DNA of 64,000 bases from an uncultured Mycobacteriaceae bacterium (lineage in GTDB: Bacteria > Actinomycetota > Actinomycetes > Mycobacteriales > Mycobacteriaceae): contig CADEGF010000037.1 of assembly GCA_902826815.1 (NCBI GenBank), positions 1 through 64,000 on the forward strand, read 5' to 3'. The position numbers were made by a program, and so were the translations under genes. Of the stretch, positions 41,894 through 51,444 are shown in pieces. A model generated the notes under the pieces. The model was given only the letters and a program-made list of their open reading frames with translations. It did not search any database and was not told the DNA's origin. The first letter of the stretch is position 1. The number at the start of each line of letters is the position of its first letter.

Positions 41894-42862
41894 ATGGCTC
41901 GATACCTCGGGCAGAAATTCACGTACCTTGCGCTCACCCTCGCGGCGGTACTCCTAACGAACTTCGTGCTGTTCCACCTGATGCCGGGTGACCCAGTCAC
42001 CCACATCGCGAGGGGACAGCGCCTCGATGCCGCCGGTGTCGCCCGGCTGCGCGCGTTCTACGGGCTCGACCGTTCGATGTTCGACCAATTCCTCACCTAC
42101 GTAGGGCATCTCGCCCGAGGCGATCTCGGGTACTCCTACACCTATCAGACGTCTGTCGGGCCGATCGTCATGAAGGCGCTGGGTAACACGCTGATCCTGG
42201 TGACAGTGTCGACCCTGCTCGTGATCGGGCTTGGTGTGTTGATCGGCGTGTTCGCCGCTGCCAGGCGCGGAACCCGGACGGACGGAAACCTGGTCATCGG
42301 CTCGCTGGTGTTCTGGAGCCTGCCGACGTTCTGGGTGGGAATGCTGTTGATCTTCCTGTTCGCGGTGACCCTCGACTGGCTGCCGATTGCGGGGATGTAC
42401 ACCGCCGACGCGTTGTATCCCACCGCGTTCACCCGATTCGCCGACCTGGCAAGGCATCTGGTTTTGCCGACCGTCGCGATGGTGTTGGTCGACATCGCCC
42501 AGTTCGTCCTCATCACCCGCAGTTCGCTGCTCGCAACGCTTTCCGAGGATTTCATGACGACCGCGCGCGCCAAGGGTTTGCACCCTCGCCGGGTGCTGTG
42601 GCGCCATGGGGTGCGCAATGCGATGTTGCCGGTGGTCACCGCCACCACCCTGTACGCCAGCGCGACGGTCGGCGGCACGATCCAGGTCGAGACCGTGTTC
42701 TCATGGCCGGGAATGGGTCAGTTGATCTATCTGTCGGTGGTGCGCCGCGACTATCCGGTGATGGAGGCGTGCTTCCTGATCTTCGCGGTCGTCGTGGTCT
42801 TGGCGAACTTCGCAAGCGACGTCGTCTATCGCCTCCTCGATCCCCGGGTCAGGCTGACATGA
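41894..42862 (+). CDS. Peptide-type ABC transporter permease (OppB/DppB-like)
   Basis: 322 aa with about six transmembrane helices. The N-terminal helix YLALTLAAVLLTNFVLFHLMPGDP is the DppB-type start. The EAA-loop region TTARAKGLHPRRVLWRHGVRNAMLP, which contacts the ATPases, and a GGTIQVETVFSWPGMG segment are typical. It starts 17 bases after the binding-protein gene and overlaps the next permease by ATGA. It forms the membrane channel with the OppC-like partner. Confidence 0.93.
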   Translation: MARYLGQKFTYLALTLAAVLLTNFVLFHLMPGDPVTHIARGQRLDAAGVARLRAFYGLDRSMFDQFLTYVGHLARGDLGYSYTYQTSVGPIVMKALGNTLILVTVSTLLVIGLGVLIGVFAAARRGTRTDGNLVIGSLVFWSLPTFWVGMLLIFLFAVTLDWLPIAGMYTADALYPTAFTRFADLARHLVLPTVAMVLVDIAQFVLITRSSLLATLSEDFMTTARAKGLHPRRVLWRHGVRNAMLPVVTATTLYASATVGGTIQVETVFSWPGMGQLIYLSVVRRDYPVMEACFLIFAVVVVLANFASDVVYRLLDPRVRLT

Positions 42863-43734
42863 CCGGACCGCTGATGGAGCATGGATGGCGCGCAGTGACG
42901 CGGCAGGTGTGGCACGACCGAATGGGGCGTGCGGGCATCATCACCGTCGCCGTCGTCGTGTTGAGCGCCATCGTCGGACCGCTCATCCTGCCCTACGACC
43001 GGGGCGCGGTGGCAGGGTCGCGGGAAGGAATCCTGCTGCATCCCAGCGCAGTTCATTGGCTGGGCACAGACGAGCTGGGTCGCGATGTGCTGCGTCAGGT
43101 CATCGCAGGGACCGCGGTGTCGCTGCAGATCGGCCTGATCGCGACACTCATCACGGTGCTGATCGGCACCCTGGTCGGCGTCCTGGCCGGCTGGTTCACC
43201 GGGTTCATCGATGCGGTCCTGATGCGCATCACCGACTTCTTCCTGGTACTGCCGAGCCTGCCGCTGATGATCGCCCTCGGTGCGATCATCGGCCAGAGCC
43301 TCCCGATGATCGTGCTGGTCATCGCCATCACCAGCTGGCCGAGTACCGCACGGATCGTGCGGTCGCAGGCGCTGGCGCTGCGCGAGCGCGAGGTCGTCGC
43401 CCGTGCGCGCACGGTCGGGCTGTCGTCGCCGGGGATCCTATGGCGCCACATCCTGCCCGGCGTGCTCGCGCTCGTCATCGCCAACGCCGTGCTTGTGATC
43501 GCGGGCTCCATCCTCGCGGAGGCGACGCTGTCATTCCTTGGCCTCGGCGACCCGACGCGGACTTCGTGGGGCCAGATACTGCACAACGCGTTCGTCACCG
43601 GCGCGGTCGGCAACGGGTACTGGTGGTACTTCCTGCCGCCCGGCGTCGGAATCGTGGTGGTGGTGCTGGGGTTCTCGCTGGTCGGGCAGAGTCTCGAGCG
43701 GATCCTCAACCCGAAGCTGGCGGCCACGACATGA
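42859..43734 (+). CDS. Peptide-type ABC transporter permease (OppC/DppC-like)
   Basis: 291 aa with about six transmembrane helices. The extracytoplasmic segment HWLGTDELGRDVLRQVIAGT is a hallmark of OppC/DppC. The ATPase-contact loop reads VVARARTVGLSSPGILWRHILP, and AEATLSFLGLGDPTRTSWG is also diagnostic. The ATG overlaps the OppB-like stop, and its stop overlaps the first ATPase. Partner of the preceding permease. Confidence 0.93.
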   Translation: MTGPLMEHGWRAVTRQVWHDRMGRAGIITVAVVVLSAIVGPLILPYDRGAVAGSREGILLHPSAVHWLGTDELGRDVLRQVIAGTAVSLQIGLIATLITVLIGTLVGVLAGWFTGFIDAVLMRITDFFLVLPSLPLMIALGAIIGQSLPMIVLVIAITSWPSTARIVRSQALALREREVVARARTVGLSSPGILWRHILPGVLALVIANAVLVIAGSILAEATLSFLGLGDPTRTSWGQILHNAFVTGAVGNGYWWYFLPPGVGIVVVVLGFSLVGQSLERILNPKLAATT

Positions 43735-44741
43735 GCCTGCTCGAGATCCGCGACCTGACGGTCACCTACACCGTCGGCGATACACCCGTCCGCGCCGTTG
43801 ACGGGGTCGATCTCGACGTGGCCGCAGGCGAAGTGGTCGGGCTCGCCGGTGAATCGGGTTGCGGTAAAAGCACATTGGCTCTTGCGGTCACACAGCTGCT
43901 GCCCGTGGGCGCGATCGCCGATGCCGATCGGCTCTCGTTCGGCGGAACCGATTTACGCGCTGTCGGTGATGCCGAGCTGCGGTCGTTGCGGTGGCGGAGG
44001 ATGTCGATGGTCGCGCAGGGCGCCATGAACGGGTTCAACCCGGTGATGACGATCGGCGCCCAGATCGCCGAGGCGATCCGCGCCCACGAGCCGGATGCCG
44101 GGCGCCGGTCGGTTCGCGGGCGGATAGCCGAACTGCTGAACCAGGTCGGGATTGCGGCGGGTCGAGCGGCCGACTACCCGCATCAGTTCTCCGGCGGGAT
44201 GAAACAGCGCGCGATGATCGCCATGGCGCTGGCCTGCAGCCCCGAGCTGGTGATCGCCGACGAACCGACGACCGCCCTCGACGTGATGACACAGGCGCAG
44301 ATCCTGGACCTGATCCGCAGGCTCGCCGACGAACTCGGGCTGGCGATGCTGATCATCTCCCACGATCTGACCGTGCTCGCCGAATTATGCGACCGCGCGG
44401 CGGTGATGTACGCGGGCCGGATCGTCGAACACGGCTCCGCCTCAGCCATCTTCGCTGATGCCGAACAGCAGGCCGAAGGCGACGGCGCCGCGCACCCGTA
44501 CACCCGCAGGCTGCTTGACTGCTATCCGCGGCTCGGTGCGGGTCATGCTTCCATCAGCGGGATCCCGGGCAGTCCACCCGATCTCGCCATACCACCGCCG
44601 GGTTGCCGGTTCCATGAACGCTGCGCGGTGATGGTGGCCGAATGCGTCACCGACGATCCACAGTTGCGACCGGTGCCCGGCTCGTCGTCACACGACGCGG
44701 CGTGCCATCTCGTCGGAGTGCCGAAGGCGGGCACACAATGA
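43731..44741 (+). CDS. Peptide-type ABC transporter ATPase (OppD/DppD-like)
   Basis: 336 aa. Walker A GESGCGKST, signature FSGGMKQRAMIAMAL, Walker B LVIADEPTTALD and H-loop SHDLTV are intact. The C-terminal Opp/Dpp extension (GCRFHERCAVMVAEC) carries the Cys residues that bind a [4Fe-4S] cluster in some relatives. It overlaps both neighbours by ATGA. It energises import together with the OppF-like ATPase. Confidence 0.94.
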   Translation: MSLLEIRDLTVTYTVGDTPVRAVDGVDLDVAAGEVVGLAGESGCGKSTLALAVTQLLPVGAIADADRLSFGGTDLRAVGDAELRSLRWRRMSMVAQGAMNGFNPVMTIGAQIAEAIRAHEPDAGRRSVRGRIAELLNQVGIAAGRAADYPHQFSGGMKQRAMIAMALACSPELVIADEPTTALDVMTQAQILDLIRRLADELGLAMLIISHDLTVLAELCDRAAVMYAGRIVEHGSASAIFADAEQQAEGDGAAHPYTRRLLDCYPRLGAGHASISGIPGSPPDLAIPPPGCRFHERCAVMVAECVTDDPQLRPVPGSSSHDAACHLVGVPKAGTQ

Positions 44742-45772
44742 GCGCGCCGGTGGTCGCGGAGATCCGGGCACTGCACGTCCATTTCCCGGTCAGGCACGGC
44801 CGCAAACGGGTGATCACGCGTGCGGTCGACGGCGTCGACCTGGAGATCCACGAACGCGAGATCGTCGCGCTGGTAGGCGAATCCGGCTGCGGCAAGACCA
44901 CCATCGCCCGCACGATGATGCGGCTGGAGGACGCGACCTCGGGTGCGGTGTCGATCGGCGGTGTCGACGTCACCCGTGTCCGCGGACGTACACTGCGTCG
45001 GTTGCGCAGTGGGTTCCAGATGATCTTCCAGGACCCATTCGAAAGCCTGTCAGCCAACGCGACCGCGCTTGATGTGGTCACCGAAGGGCTGGCCATCCAC
45101 CGCGACGACCTCGACGCATCGGGCAGGCGTGCCGCCGCGCTGACCGCACTGGAGAGCTGTGGGCTGCGGCCCGCATCGTCGATCGCGGGTCGCCGCATGT
45201 TCCAGCTGTCGGGTGGCCAACGCCAGCGGGTTGCCATCGCCGCCGCACTGGCCGTGCAGCCGCGGCTGCTGGTGGCCGACGAACCCGTCTCGATGCTCGA
45301 CGTCTCGTTGCGCGCAGGCATCATTCGGGTCCTGCTCGATCTGCGTGAACAGCGCGACATCTCGATGCTCTTCATCACCCACGACCTCGCTCTTGCGGGC
45401 GTCTTCGCCGATCGGGTGGCCGTTCTCTACCTCGGCCGGATCGTCGAGCTCGGAGCCGCTGCGGAAGTGATCGGCAGTCCCAAGCATCCCTACACCAGAG
45501 CTCTTGTCGACGTGATGCCAACCGCAGGAGCGACCCGTCGCGGCCCACGCAGGTTGCTCACCGGAGAGCCGCCGAACGCGACCCTGTCGACGCCGGGATG
45601 CCGGTTCGCGCCCCGCTGCCCGCTGCACCGGGAGCTCGGCTCACCCGACCGCTGCTTGACAGAAGACCCCGTGCTGCACCTGCCAACCACGGACGGCAGC
45701 ACCGATCATGCTGTGGCGTGCCATTTCTCGGACGACACAGCAACGACGACACAACAGGAGGATGGCACATGA
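44738..45772 (+). CDS. Peptide-type ABC transporter ATPase (OppF/DppF-like)
   Basis: 344 aa. Walker A GESGCGKTT, signature LSGGQRQRVAIAAAL, Walker B LLVADEPVSMLD and H-loop THDLAL. The sequence after the Q-loop (QMIFQDPFESLSANATALD) is OppF-like. The C-terminal Cys-rich segment GCRFAPRCPLHRE is present. It overlaps the OppD-like gene and the downstream M20 gene, so importer and catabolic genes are one translationally coupled unit. Confidence 0.94.
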   Translation: MSAPVVAEIRALHVHFPVRHGRKRVITRAVDGVDLEIHEREIVALVGESGCGKTTIARTMMRLEDATSGAVSIGGVDVTRVRGRTLRRLRSGFQMIFQDPFESLSANATALDVVTEGLAIHRDDLDASGRRAAALTALESCGLRPASSIAGRRMFQLSGGQRQRVAIAAALAVQPRLLVADEPVSMLDVSLRAGIIRVLLDLREQRDISMLFITHDLALAGVFADRVAVLYLGRIVELGAAAEVIGSPKHPYTRALVDVMPTAGATRRGPRRLLTGEPPNATLSTPGCRFAPRCPLHRELGSPDRCLTEDPVLHLPTTDGSTDHAVACHFSDDTATTTQQEDGT

Positions 45773-46938
45773 CCGTTAGTCGCGACGAAGCAACAGAGCT
45801 ACTCGACTCGATGGTCCGCATCGACTCGGTCACCCCATGGCTCATCCCTGGCGGCGCGGGCGAGGGGGAGGTCGCGCGATACATGCGCGACTGGTTCACC
45901 AACCTCGGTCTCGAGGTTACCCTGGAGGACGTCGAGCCGGGCCGCCCGAATGTACTTGCCTGGCTTCGGGGTTCAGCGCCCGGACCGACGCTGTGTCTGA
46001 CCGCTCACAGCGACACCGTCGGCTATGCGGGTTGGCCCGACCGGGCGCTGAATCCCGTCATCGAGGGCGACCGGATGATCGGCCTCGGCGTCGCCGACGA
46101 CAAGGGCGGCTGCGTGGCGGCCATGCTTGCCGCACGGGAACTGGTCCGCTCCGGTGCACAGCTGGCCGGCGACGTACTCATCGCGCTCGCTATCGACGAG
46201 GAGGGCGTCAGCATCGGCATGGAGCACCTTGTCGCCAACCATGCCGACGAGATCGACATGGCGATCAATCTGGAACCCGAAGGGTCGCATGTGATCTTCG
46301 GCGAGCACCAGGGCTTCGGCTGGATCGACATCGTGGTGCGCGGTGTGCCTGCCCACGGGTCTGCGCCCGACAAAGGTGTCGACGCGATCGTGCATATGGC
46401 CGAGGTGATCACCAGGATGCACCGGCTCGACGAGACGACGTGGAAGCCCAACCCGGATCCGAAGAACGGCCGGACGGTGTTCCACACCGGCACGATTCAC
46501 GGCGGCACCGACTACGCCACCTATCCGAACGAGGTCGTGCTCGGGATCGAGATCGGCACCCAGCCGGGGGAGCGGTTGACCGACCGCGTCGCTGAGATCG
46601 AGGCGATCTTCGAGGAGGTGAAGCAGACCGAGCCGCGCTTCGACGGCGAGGTTCGGGTCCGGCTGGATCGCGATCCGTTCACCGGCGAGGGGAACGAGGC
46701 ACTGCTGACTGCCCTCGGCGACGCTACCGAGGCGGTCAACGGCGTGCGGTCTCCGGTGACCGGACTCAACGCGTGGACCGACGCCGCGCTGCTGCAGGAA
46801 GCAGGCATTCCCACCGTGTTGTTCGGTCCTGAGGGCGGCAACTACCACGCCGCCGACGAGTGGGTGTCGATTCCCGACGTCATCGCGACCGCCGAGATCC
46901 TGCGGCAGACCGTGGTCGCGCTGCTTGGCGCGCGATGA
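45769..46938 (+). CDS. M20-family amidohydrolase (ArgE/DapE/carboxypeptidase type)
   Basis: 389-aa metallohydrolase that would cleave an N-acyl or peptide bond of the imported compound. The two-zinc site is visible: His-x-Asp in TAHSDTVGYAG, bridging Asp in GVADDKGGC, the catalytic Glu-Glu in IDEEGVSIG, and the late His in NYHAADEWV. The lid/dimerisation insert spans about residues 175-295 (GVPAHGSAPDKGVDA). No signal peptide, so it acts in the cytosol. ATG at 45769 has AGGAGG in front and overlaps the OppF-like stop. Confidence 0.9.
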   Translation: MTVSRDEATELLDSMVRIDSVTPWLIPGGAGEGEVARYMRDWFTNLGLEVTLEDVEPGRPNVLAWLRGSAPGPTLCLTAHSDTVGYAGWPDRALNPVIEGDRMIGLGVADDKGGCVAAMLAARELVRSGAQLAGDVLIALAIDEEGVSIGMEHLVANHADEIDMAINLEPEGSHVIFGEHQGFGWIDIVVRGVPAHGSAPDKGVDAIVHMAEVITRMHRLDETTWKPNPDPKNGRTVFHTGTIHGGTDYATYPNEVVLGIEIGTQPGERLTDRVAEIEAIFEEVKQTEPRFDGEVRVRLDRDPFTGEGNEALLTALGDATEAVNGVRSPVTGLNAWTDAALLQEAGIPTVLFGPEGGNYHAADEWVSIPDVIATAEILRQTVVALLGAR

Positions 46939-48302
46939 ACACGTTCGACGACGCGTTCCCGGGTCGGACGGTGACGACCCGCGAGATGTTCGAGCGCGCC
47001 AAGCGCACGATCCCTGGCGGCGCGGGCTCGACAGCTCGGCTACCGCGCAACGGGTGGAAGCCGTATCCGCTCTTCATGGCGGAGGGCAACGGTTCCCGGC
47101 TCACCGACGTCGACGGCAACACCTACGTCGACTACCTGTTGGGGCTTGGCCCGATGATCCTCGGGCACCGTCATCCCGTCGTGACGGCCGCTGTCGTACA
47201 AGCGATCAACGATCTCGGCACCTGCTTCGGCCTGCCCTACGAGATGGAGATCGAGGCCGCCGAAAAGGTCGTCGCGGCGGTGCCTGGCGTCGAGCAGGTG
47301 CGCTTCACCAACTCGGGTTCCGAAGCGGTCGGCACCGCGGTGCGACTGGCGCGCGCGACGACGGGTCGGCGGGTCATCGTCCGATTCGAGGGGCACTATC
47401 ACGGTTGGCAGGACACGGTTTACTGGTCGAATCATGTCGACCCGGCGCTCGCCGGGCCCGCCGAGCATCCCCGGCCGGTTGCGATGGGCCTCGGAGTGCC
47501 AAGCGAGCTGGAGGGCACCCTGGAAGTGCTGACCTGGAACGACCCGGAGAGCTTCGTGCGGCTGATGGACACCCGCGGCGACGAGGTGGCGGCCGTGCTC
47601 ACCGAGCCCGCGGTCTTCAACACCGGGTGCATCCTGCCCGAACCGGGCTATCTGGAACTCCTTCGCACTGAGACTCTCAAGCACGGGGCGCTGTTGATCT
47701 TCGACGAAGTGATCACCGGTTTCCGTTTCTCGCGCGGTGGCGCACAGGAATGGTTTGGTGTGACACCCGATCTGACGACATATGCGAAGGGTCTCGGCGG
47801 CGGCTTCCCGGTGGCGGCGGTCGGCGGAACGACGGAGGCGATGCGGTTGATCGCTGAGGGAGTGTACTCGCACTCAGGCACCTATAACGCCAACGTGGTG
47901 CAGTGCGCAGCGGTCTCGGCCACCATGGATGTGCTCGCCGAACCTGGCCTCTACGAACGCCAGCGTGCGTTGGGGCACCGACTCTCCGACGGCCTCGCGG
48001 CGCTGGCGGCCGAACGCGGGATCGACGCTTATGTGGAGGGGCTTGGCACCGTATTCCAGTTGTGGTTCGCTGACGGTCCGATCCACAACTGGCGTGATGC
48101 CGCGTTGCGCGCCGATGAGGCGCTGTTCACCCGGTGGTATGAGGAGATGGTGGTCCGCGGTGTGCTGTTCCACCCCTTGCAGTTCGAGAACATGTTCGTC
48201 TCACTCGTGCACGACGATCGGGACATCGATGACACCCTCAACGCGGCCGCAGACGCGCTCACCGTGGTAGCCCGGACACGTAGATCCGCCATCGGATCGT
48301 GA
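46935..48302 (+). CDS. Class III aminotransferase, glutamate-1-semialdehyde aminomutase-like
   Basis: 455-aa PLP enzyme. The pattern LFDEVITGFRF, here ALLIFDEVITGFRFSRGG, precedes the PLP-binding Lys in TYAKGLGGGFPVAAVGG. RFTNSGSEAVGTAVRLAR and GHYHGWQD are strongly reminiscent of HemL-type enzymes. It is unlikely to be HemL itself, given the operon of transport and sugar genes. It probably transaminates an amine released by the M20 enzyme or an amino sugar. It overlaps both neighbours (ATGA; GTGA). Confidence 0.9.
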   Translation: MNTFDDAFPGRTVTTREMFERAKRTIPGGAGSTARLPRNGWKPYPLFMAEGNGSRLTDVDGNTYVDYLLGLGPMILGHRHPVVTAAVVQAINDLGTCFGLPYEMEIEAAEKVVAAVPGVEQVRFTNSGSEAVGTAVRLARATTGRRVIVRFEGHYHGWQDTVYWSNHVDPALAGPAEHPRPVAMGLGVPSELEGTLEVLTWNDPESFVRLMDTRGDEVAAVLTEPAVFNTGCILPEPGYLELLRTETLKHGALLIFDEVITGFRFSRGGAQEWFGVTPDLTTYAKGLGGGFPVAAVGGTTEAMRLIAEGVYSHSGTYNANVVQCAAVSATMDVLAEPGLYERQRALGHRLSDGLAALAAERGIDAYVEGLGTVFQLWFADGPIHNWRDAALRADEALFTRWYEEMVVRGVLFHPLQFENMFVSLVHDDRDIDDTLNAAADALTVVARTRRSAIGS

Positions 48303-49729
48303 CGGCACAGCGTCCGGTGGTGCTCGGCGTCGACCTCGGCACGTCGGCGGTCAAGGCCGTCGCGCTCGCCGAGGACGGTGCCGTGCGCGGGGGCGCCCGT
48401 CGTGCGTATCCGACCGCAAGACCCGAACCGGGTGCAGCGCAGCAGGATCCGCAAGATTGGTTCGCAGCGTTGCTGGCTGCGCTCACCGATCTGGCCCGCG
48501 ACATACCGCCCGAGTCATGGTCCGCGATGGGTCTGAGCGCGATGCTGCCGACGTTGGTCGAGGCCGACGAGCGGGGGCACCCACTCGCCCCTGCGATCAC
48601 GTGGGAGGACGCGAGGGCCGAGCCGGAGGCGGAAGCGCTGTGCGCGGCCGTCGGCGCGGACGCCTTGTATCGCGTCACCGGCCAACGTGTCGACGGCCGT
48701 TACCTGGCGCCCATGCACACGCGGTTGGTGCGGTTGGGCCTGGCGGGCGCCACGGTGTGCGGTGCGAAGGACGTGCTGTTCGCGTACCTCACCGGTGAAT
48801 TGCTCACCGATGCGAGCACGGCGGCCGGGACCGGCGTCTATGACCTCGACGGCAACAGGTGGGACCCCGAACTGGTCGCCGCGGCCGGGATTCCGGGACT
48901 GCCTGCGCTTGCTCCCGCCGCCACGATCCGCCCGATGCGAACAGTGTTGTGTGATCGACTCGGATTGCCCGCCGGATTTCCCGTCGTGCTCGGCGCGGCG
49001 GACTCGGTGCTTGGCGCGCTTGGTGTCGGCGCGGTTGACCACGGTGACGTCGCGGTGATCGCCGGGACAAGCGCGGTCGTGCTAGGCATCTCCGATACAC
49101 CGACTCGAGACAGCCACGGCCGCTTTCTGGTCACGCCGCTGGCCGGAGTCGGCTGGGGCCTCGAAATGGACCTGCTTGCAGTCGGCTCGGCGTTCGAAGG
49201 GATCGCCCGGCTGCTGGGTCTGGCGGGCCCGGAAGCCCTTCTGGAAGCGGCCGCACAAGTGCGAGTCGACGATGCCCCGACCTTTCTGCCCTATCTGGCA
49301 CCTGGCGAACAGGGCGCACTGTGGGATCCGGATCTGACCGGCGCGCTACACGGTCTGTCGCTCGGCATGACCGCAGGCCATATCGGGCGGGCGCTGCTGA
49401 CGGGCGTGGTGGTCGAATTGCGCCGGTGCATCGAGATTCTCGCGGACACGACAGGACGCCGCGGCCCCGTCCTGCTCGGCGGAGGGGCGGCGAGCCGATT
49501 GATGTGGCAGGACATCGCCGACGCCACCGGACGCGAGGTGTGGGCCGACCCGCTCGCACGCGATCACTCCGCCGTCGGCGCCGCGATGCTTGCCGCAGAC
49601 GGCATTGGGCGTCCGGTCCGCCGCAGAAGCAATGTCGTGGCCGTTGCGCCCCACGAGGAGAGGTACACCTGGTGGACCGAGCGGCTCGCCCGCCACGATG
49701 CCCTGCGCCAGAGACTGGGACACCGGTGA
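48299..49729 (+). CDS. FGGY-family carbohydrate kinase
   Basis: 476 aa. The N-terminal phosphate motif is GVDLGTSAVKAVAL near residue 9, with WEDARAEPEA where xylulokinases have WxDxR. The second ATPase domain has VAVIAGTSAVVLG and the adenosine motif LLGGGAASRLMWQDIADATG. Closest in appearance to xylulokinase-like members; the true sugar or polyol is unknown. The GTG start overlaps the aminotransferase stop. Its presence implies the pathway yields a free sugar or polyol that must be phosphorylated. Confidence 0.9.
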   Translation: MTAQRPVVLGVDLGTSAVKAVALAEDGAVRGGARRAYPTARPEPGAAQQDPQDWFAALLAALTDLARDIPPESWSAMGLSAMLPTLVEADERGHPLAPAITWEDARAEPEAEALCAAVGADALYRVTGQRVDGRYLAPMHTRLVRLGLAGATVCGAKDVLFAYLTGELLTDASTAAGTGVYDLDGNRWDPELVAAAGIPGLPALAPAATIRPMRTVLCDRLGLPAGFPVVLGAADSVLGALGVGAVDHGDVAVIAGTSAVVLGISDTPTRDSHGRFLVTPLAGVGWGLEMDLLAVGSAFEGIARLLGLAGPEALLEAAAQVRVDDAPTFLPYLAPGEQGALWDPDLTGALHGLSLGMTAGHIGRALLTGVVVELRRCIEILADTTGRRGPVLLGGGAASRLMWQDIADATGREVWADPLARDHSAVGAAMLAADGIGRPVRRRSNVVAVAPHEERYTWWTERLARHDALRQRLGHR

Positions 49730-50463
49730 TGGCGCCGCGCGTCGTGGTCGTCGCCGAGGAGCGGTTCGGCAAGTCCGCCGCCGATGTGGTGTTGTCGAAG
49801 TTGCCCGACGTGCGACCGAGGCTCGGTGTTGCGACAGGCGATACGCCGATGCGGCTGTACGCCGAACTGGCGCGCCGGTCGCGGTCGGGCGAAATCGACC
49901 TTGCCGACGCATCTTTGGTGTCTCTCGACGAATACGTCGGACTAGGAGTCGGCGACCCGCGCAGTTACGCCGCGTACGTCCGCGCGGTGATCGCCGAGCC
50001 GCTCCGCGTGCGGTCGGAGAACATCGTGGTGCCCGACGGCATGTCGGGCGATCCAGACGACGGGGCCGCCGCCTTCGGCGACCGTATCGCGGCACTCGGT
50101 GGCGTCGACGTCCAGATCCTCGGCATCGGCGGCAACGGCCACCTCGCGTTCAACGAGCCCGGCTCGGCGTTCGACTCGCAGACGCGGGTCATCACCCTGG
50201 CGGACCAGACGCGCTCGGACAACGCCCGCTACTTCGGCGGCCGGATCTCCGATGTGCCCCGCAGGGCGATCACGCAGGGCCTTGCCACGATCGCCGGTGC
50301 GCGATCAATCGTGCTGTTGGCCAAGGGTTCTGCGAAGGCGACGTCGCTGAAGGCCGCCTTGCGCGGCGCACCCGCTCCGGCAACGCCCGCCTCGATGCTT
50401 CAGCTTCACAGCGACGTCACTGTCGTCACCGACGCCGCGGCTGCAGCACTACTCGTCGATTGA
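49729..50463 (+). CDS. NagB-type glucosamine-6-phosphate deaminase/isomerase-like protein
   Basis: 244 aa. Motifs of the NagB/6-phosphogluconolactonase fold: substrate-phosphate loop TGDTPMRLYAEL, the Asp-Glu pair in SLDEYVGLG and the catalytic region LGIGGNGHLAFNEPGSAF with the ring-opening His. The Gram-positive NagB form has the same Asn in GNGH. Would isomerise and deaminate an amino-sugar phosphate to a ketose phosphate plus ammonia; substrate identity is inferred. TGATG joins it to the kinase; GTG 49726 is an alternative start. The last 15 bases overlap the convergent ABC ATPase. Confidence 0.88.
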   Translation: MAPRVVVVAEERFGKSAADVVLSKLPDVRPRLGVATGDTPMRLYAELARRSRSGEIDLADASLVSLDEYVGLGVGDPRSYAAYVRAVIAEPLRVRSENIVVPDGMSGDPDDGAAAFGDRIAALGGVDVQILGIGGNGHLAFNEPGSAFDSQTRVITLADQTRSDNARYFGGRISDVPRRAITQGLATIAGARSIVLLAKGSAKATSLKAALRGAPAPATPASMLQLHSDVTVVTDAAAAALLVD

Positions 50464-51444
50464 CACCTCGCGGCCCTCGATGGCGTCGCGCACGCCTGCG
50501 GGCCCGAGCCGCTCGCGGAATGCCTTGCCGGTGTATCCGATCACCTCGGCGTCGGTGCGGGCCCGGACGGTGGCGGAGCGGGGCAATCCGAACAGCGTTC
50601 CGATCTCGCCGAAGTAGTCGCCTGCGGTTGCGACGCGCAGCAATTCCTCGCCGCCGTCGGCCAATTCGCGAACGATTTCGAACTCGCCCTCGCTGACGAT
50701 GTAGATGAGATCGCCCATCGAGCCCTGCTCGAACAACACCGAACCGGCTGACACCCGGATGGCTTCTGGCGGCCGGTCCGTCGTCGCCACGTGCGGCACC
50801 AGTTCCACTACGCGGTCGGCCAGCGGAAGCATCCGGGTGTCGTGGGTGGCCACCACGACGAGCCGTTCGCCGGATGCGAGTTCGCGGATCAGCCGGAGCA
50901 CCTCCTCGACCTGGATGAAGTCCAGGTGCGCGGTCGGCTCGTCGGCCAGGATCAGCGGCGGATCGAGCGCGATGGCGCGGGCGACGGCGACGCGCTGCTG
51001 CTGACCGCCGCTGAGATCACCTGGGCGGTGCCGCATCCGATCCTTCAGACCCACCCGCTCCAACAATTCCTCGGCGCGCCGACGCGACTCCTTGCGATCC
51101 ACCCCCGCGGCGTCCATCGGCACCATGACGTTCTCCAGCGCCGTCAGGCTGGCCAGCAGGTTGAACGCCTGGAACACGATGCCGACGGTGCGGCGCCGGT
51201 ACATCGTCAGCGCATCGCCGTCGAGTTTGGTGATGTCCTCGTCGCCGAGGGCGATCCGGCCCGACGTCGGGCGGAGGATCCCGCCGAGACACGACAGCAG
51301 GGTGGTCTTGCCGCAGCCGCTCGGCCCGAGCAGCAGGGCCAGCGAGCCCGCCTTCACCTCGAGGTTGAGACCGTCGATCGGCCGCACCGCGTACCCGCCG
51401 CTTGAGTACTCGACGACAAGATCGTCGATGTGAAGATCGCCCAT
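50449..51444 (-). CDS. ABC ATPase fused to a cyclic-nucleotide-binding domain (copy 2)
   Basis: 331 aa, close paralog of 37118-38137. Walker A GPSGCGKTT, signature LSGGQQQ, Walker B LILADEP. The cNMP domain (about 230-320) reads VLFEQGSMGDLIYIVSEGEFEI and FGEIGTLFGLPRSATVRA with the key Glu and Arg. The two copies share a 41-base identical stretch (37599-37639 and 50906-50946). ATG at 51444 is chosen because it matches copy 1 exactly at the start (MGDL); an upstream frame to 51780 is not conserved. It overlaps the permease stop as TGATG. Confidence 0.9.
   Translation of the reverse strand: MGDLHIDDLVVEYSSGGYAVRPIDGLNLEVKAGSLALLLGPSGCGKTTLLSCLGGILRPTSGRIALGDEDITKLDGDALTMYRRRTVGIVFQAFNLLASLTALENVMVPMDAAGVDRKESRRRAEELLERVGLKDRMRHRPGDLSGGQQQRVAVARAIALDPPLILADEPTAHLDFIQVEEVLRLIRELASGERLVVVATHDTRMLPLADRVVELVPHVATTDRPPEAIRVSAGSVLFEQGSMGDLIYIVSEGEFEIVRELADGGEELLRVATAGDYFGEIGTLFGLPRSATVRARTDAEVIGYTGKAFRERLGPAGVRDAIEGREVSIDE

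Noticed and set aside
46935-48302. Glutamate-1-semialdehyde aminomutase (hemL) for heme synthesis
   Set aside because: Sequence is HemL-like, but the gene is embedded in a regulated transport/sugar operon with no heme genes nearby; mycobacterial hemL is expected elsewhere.
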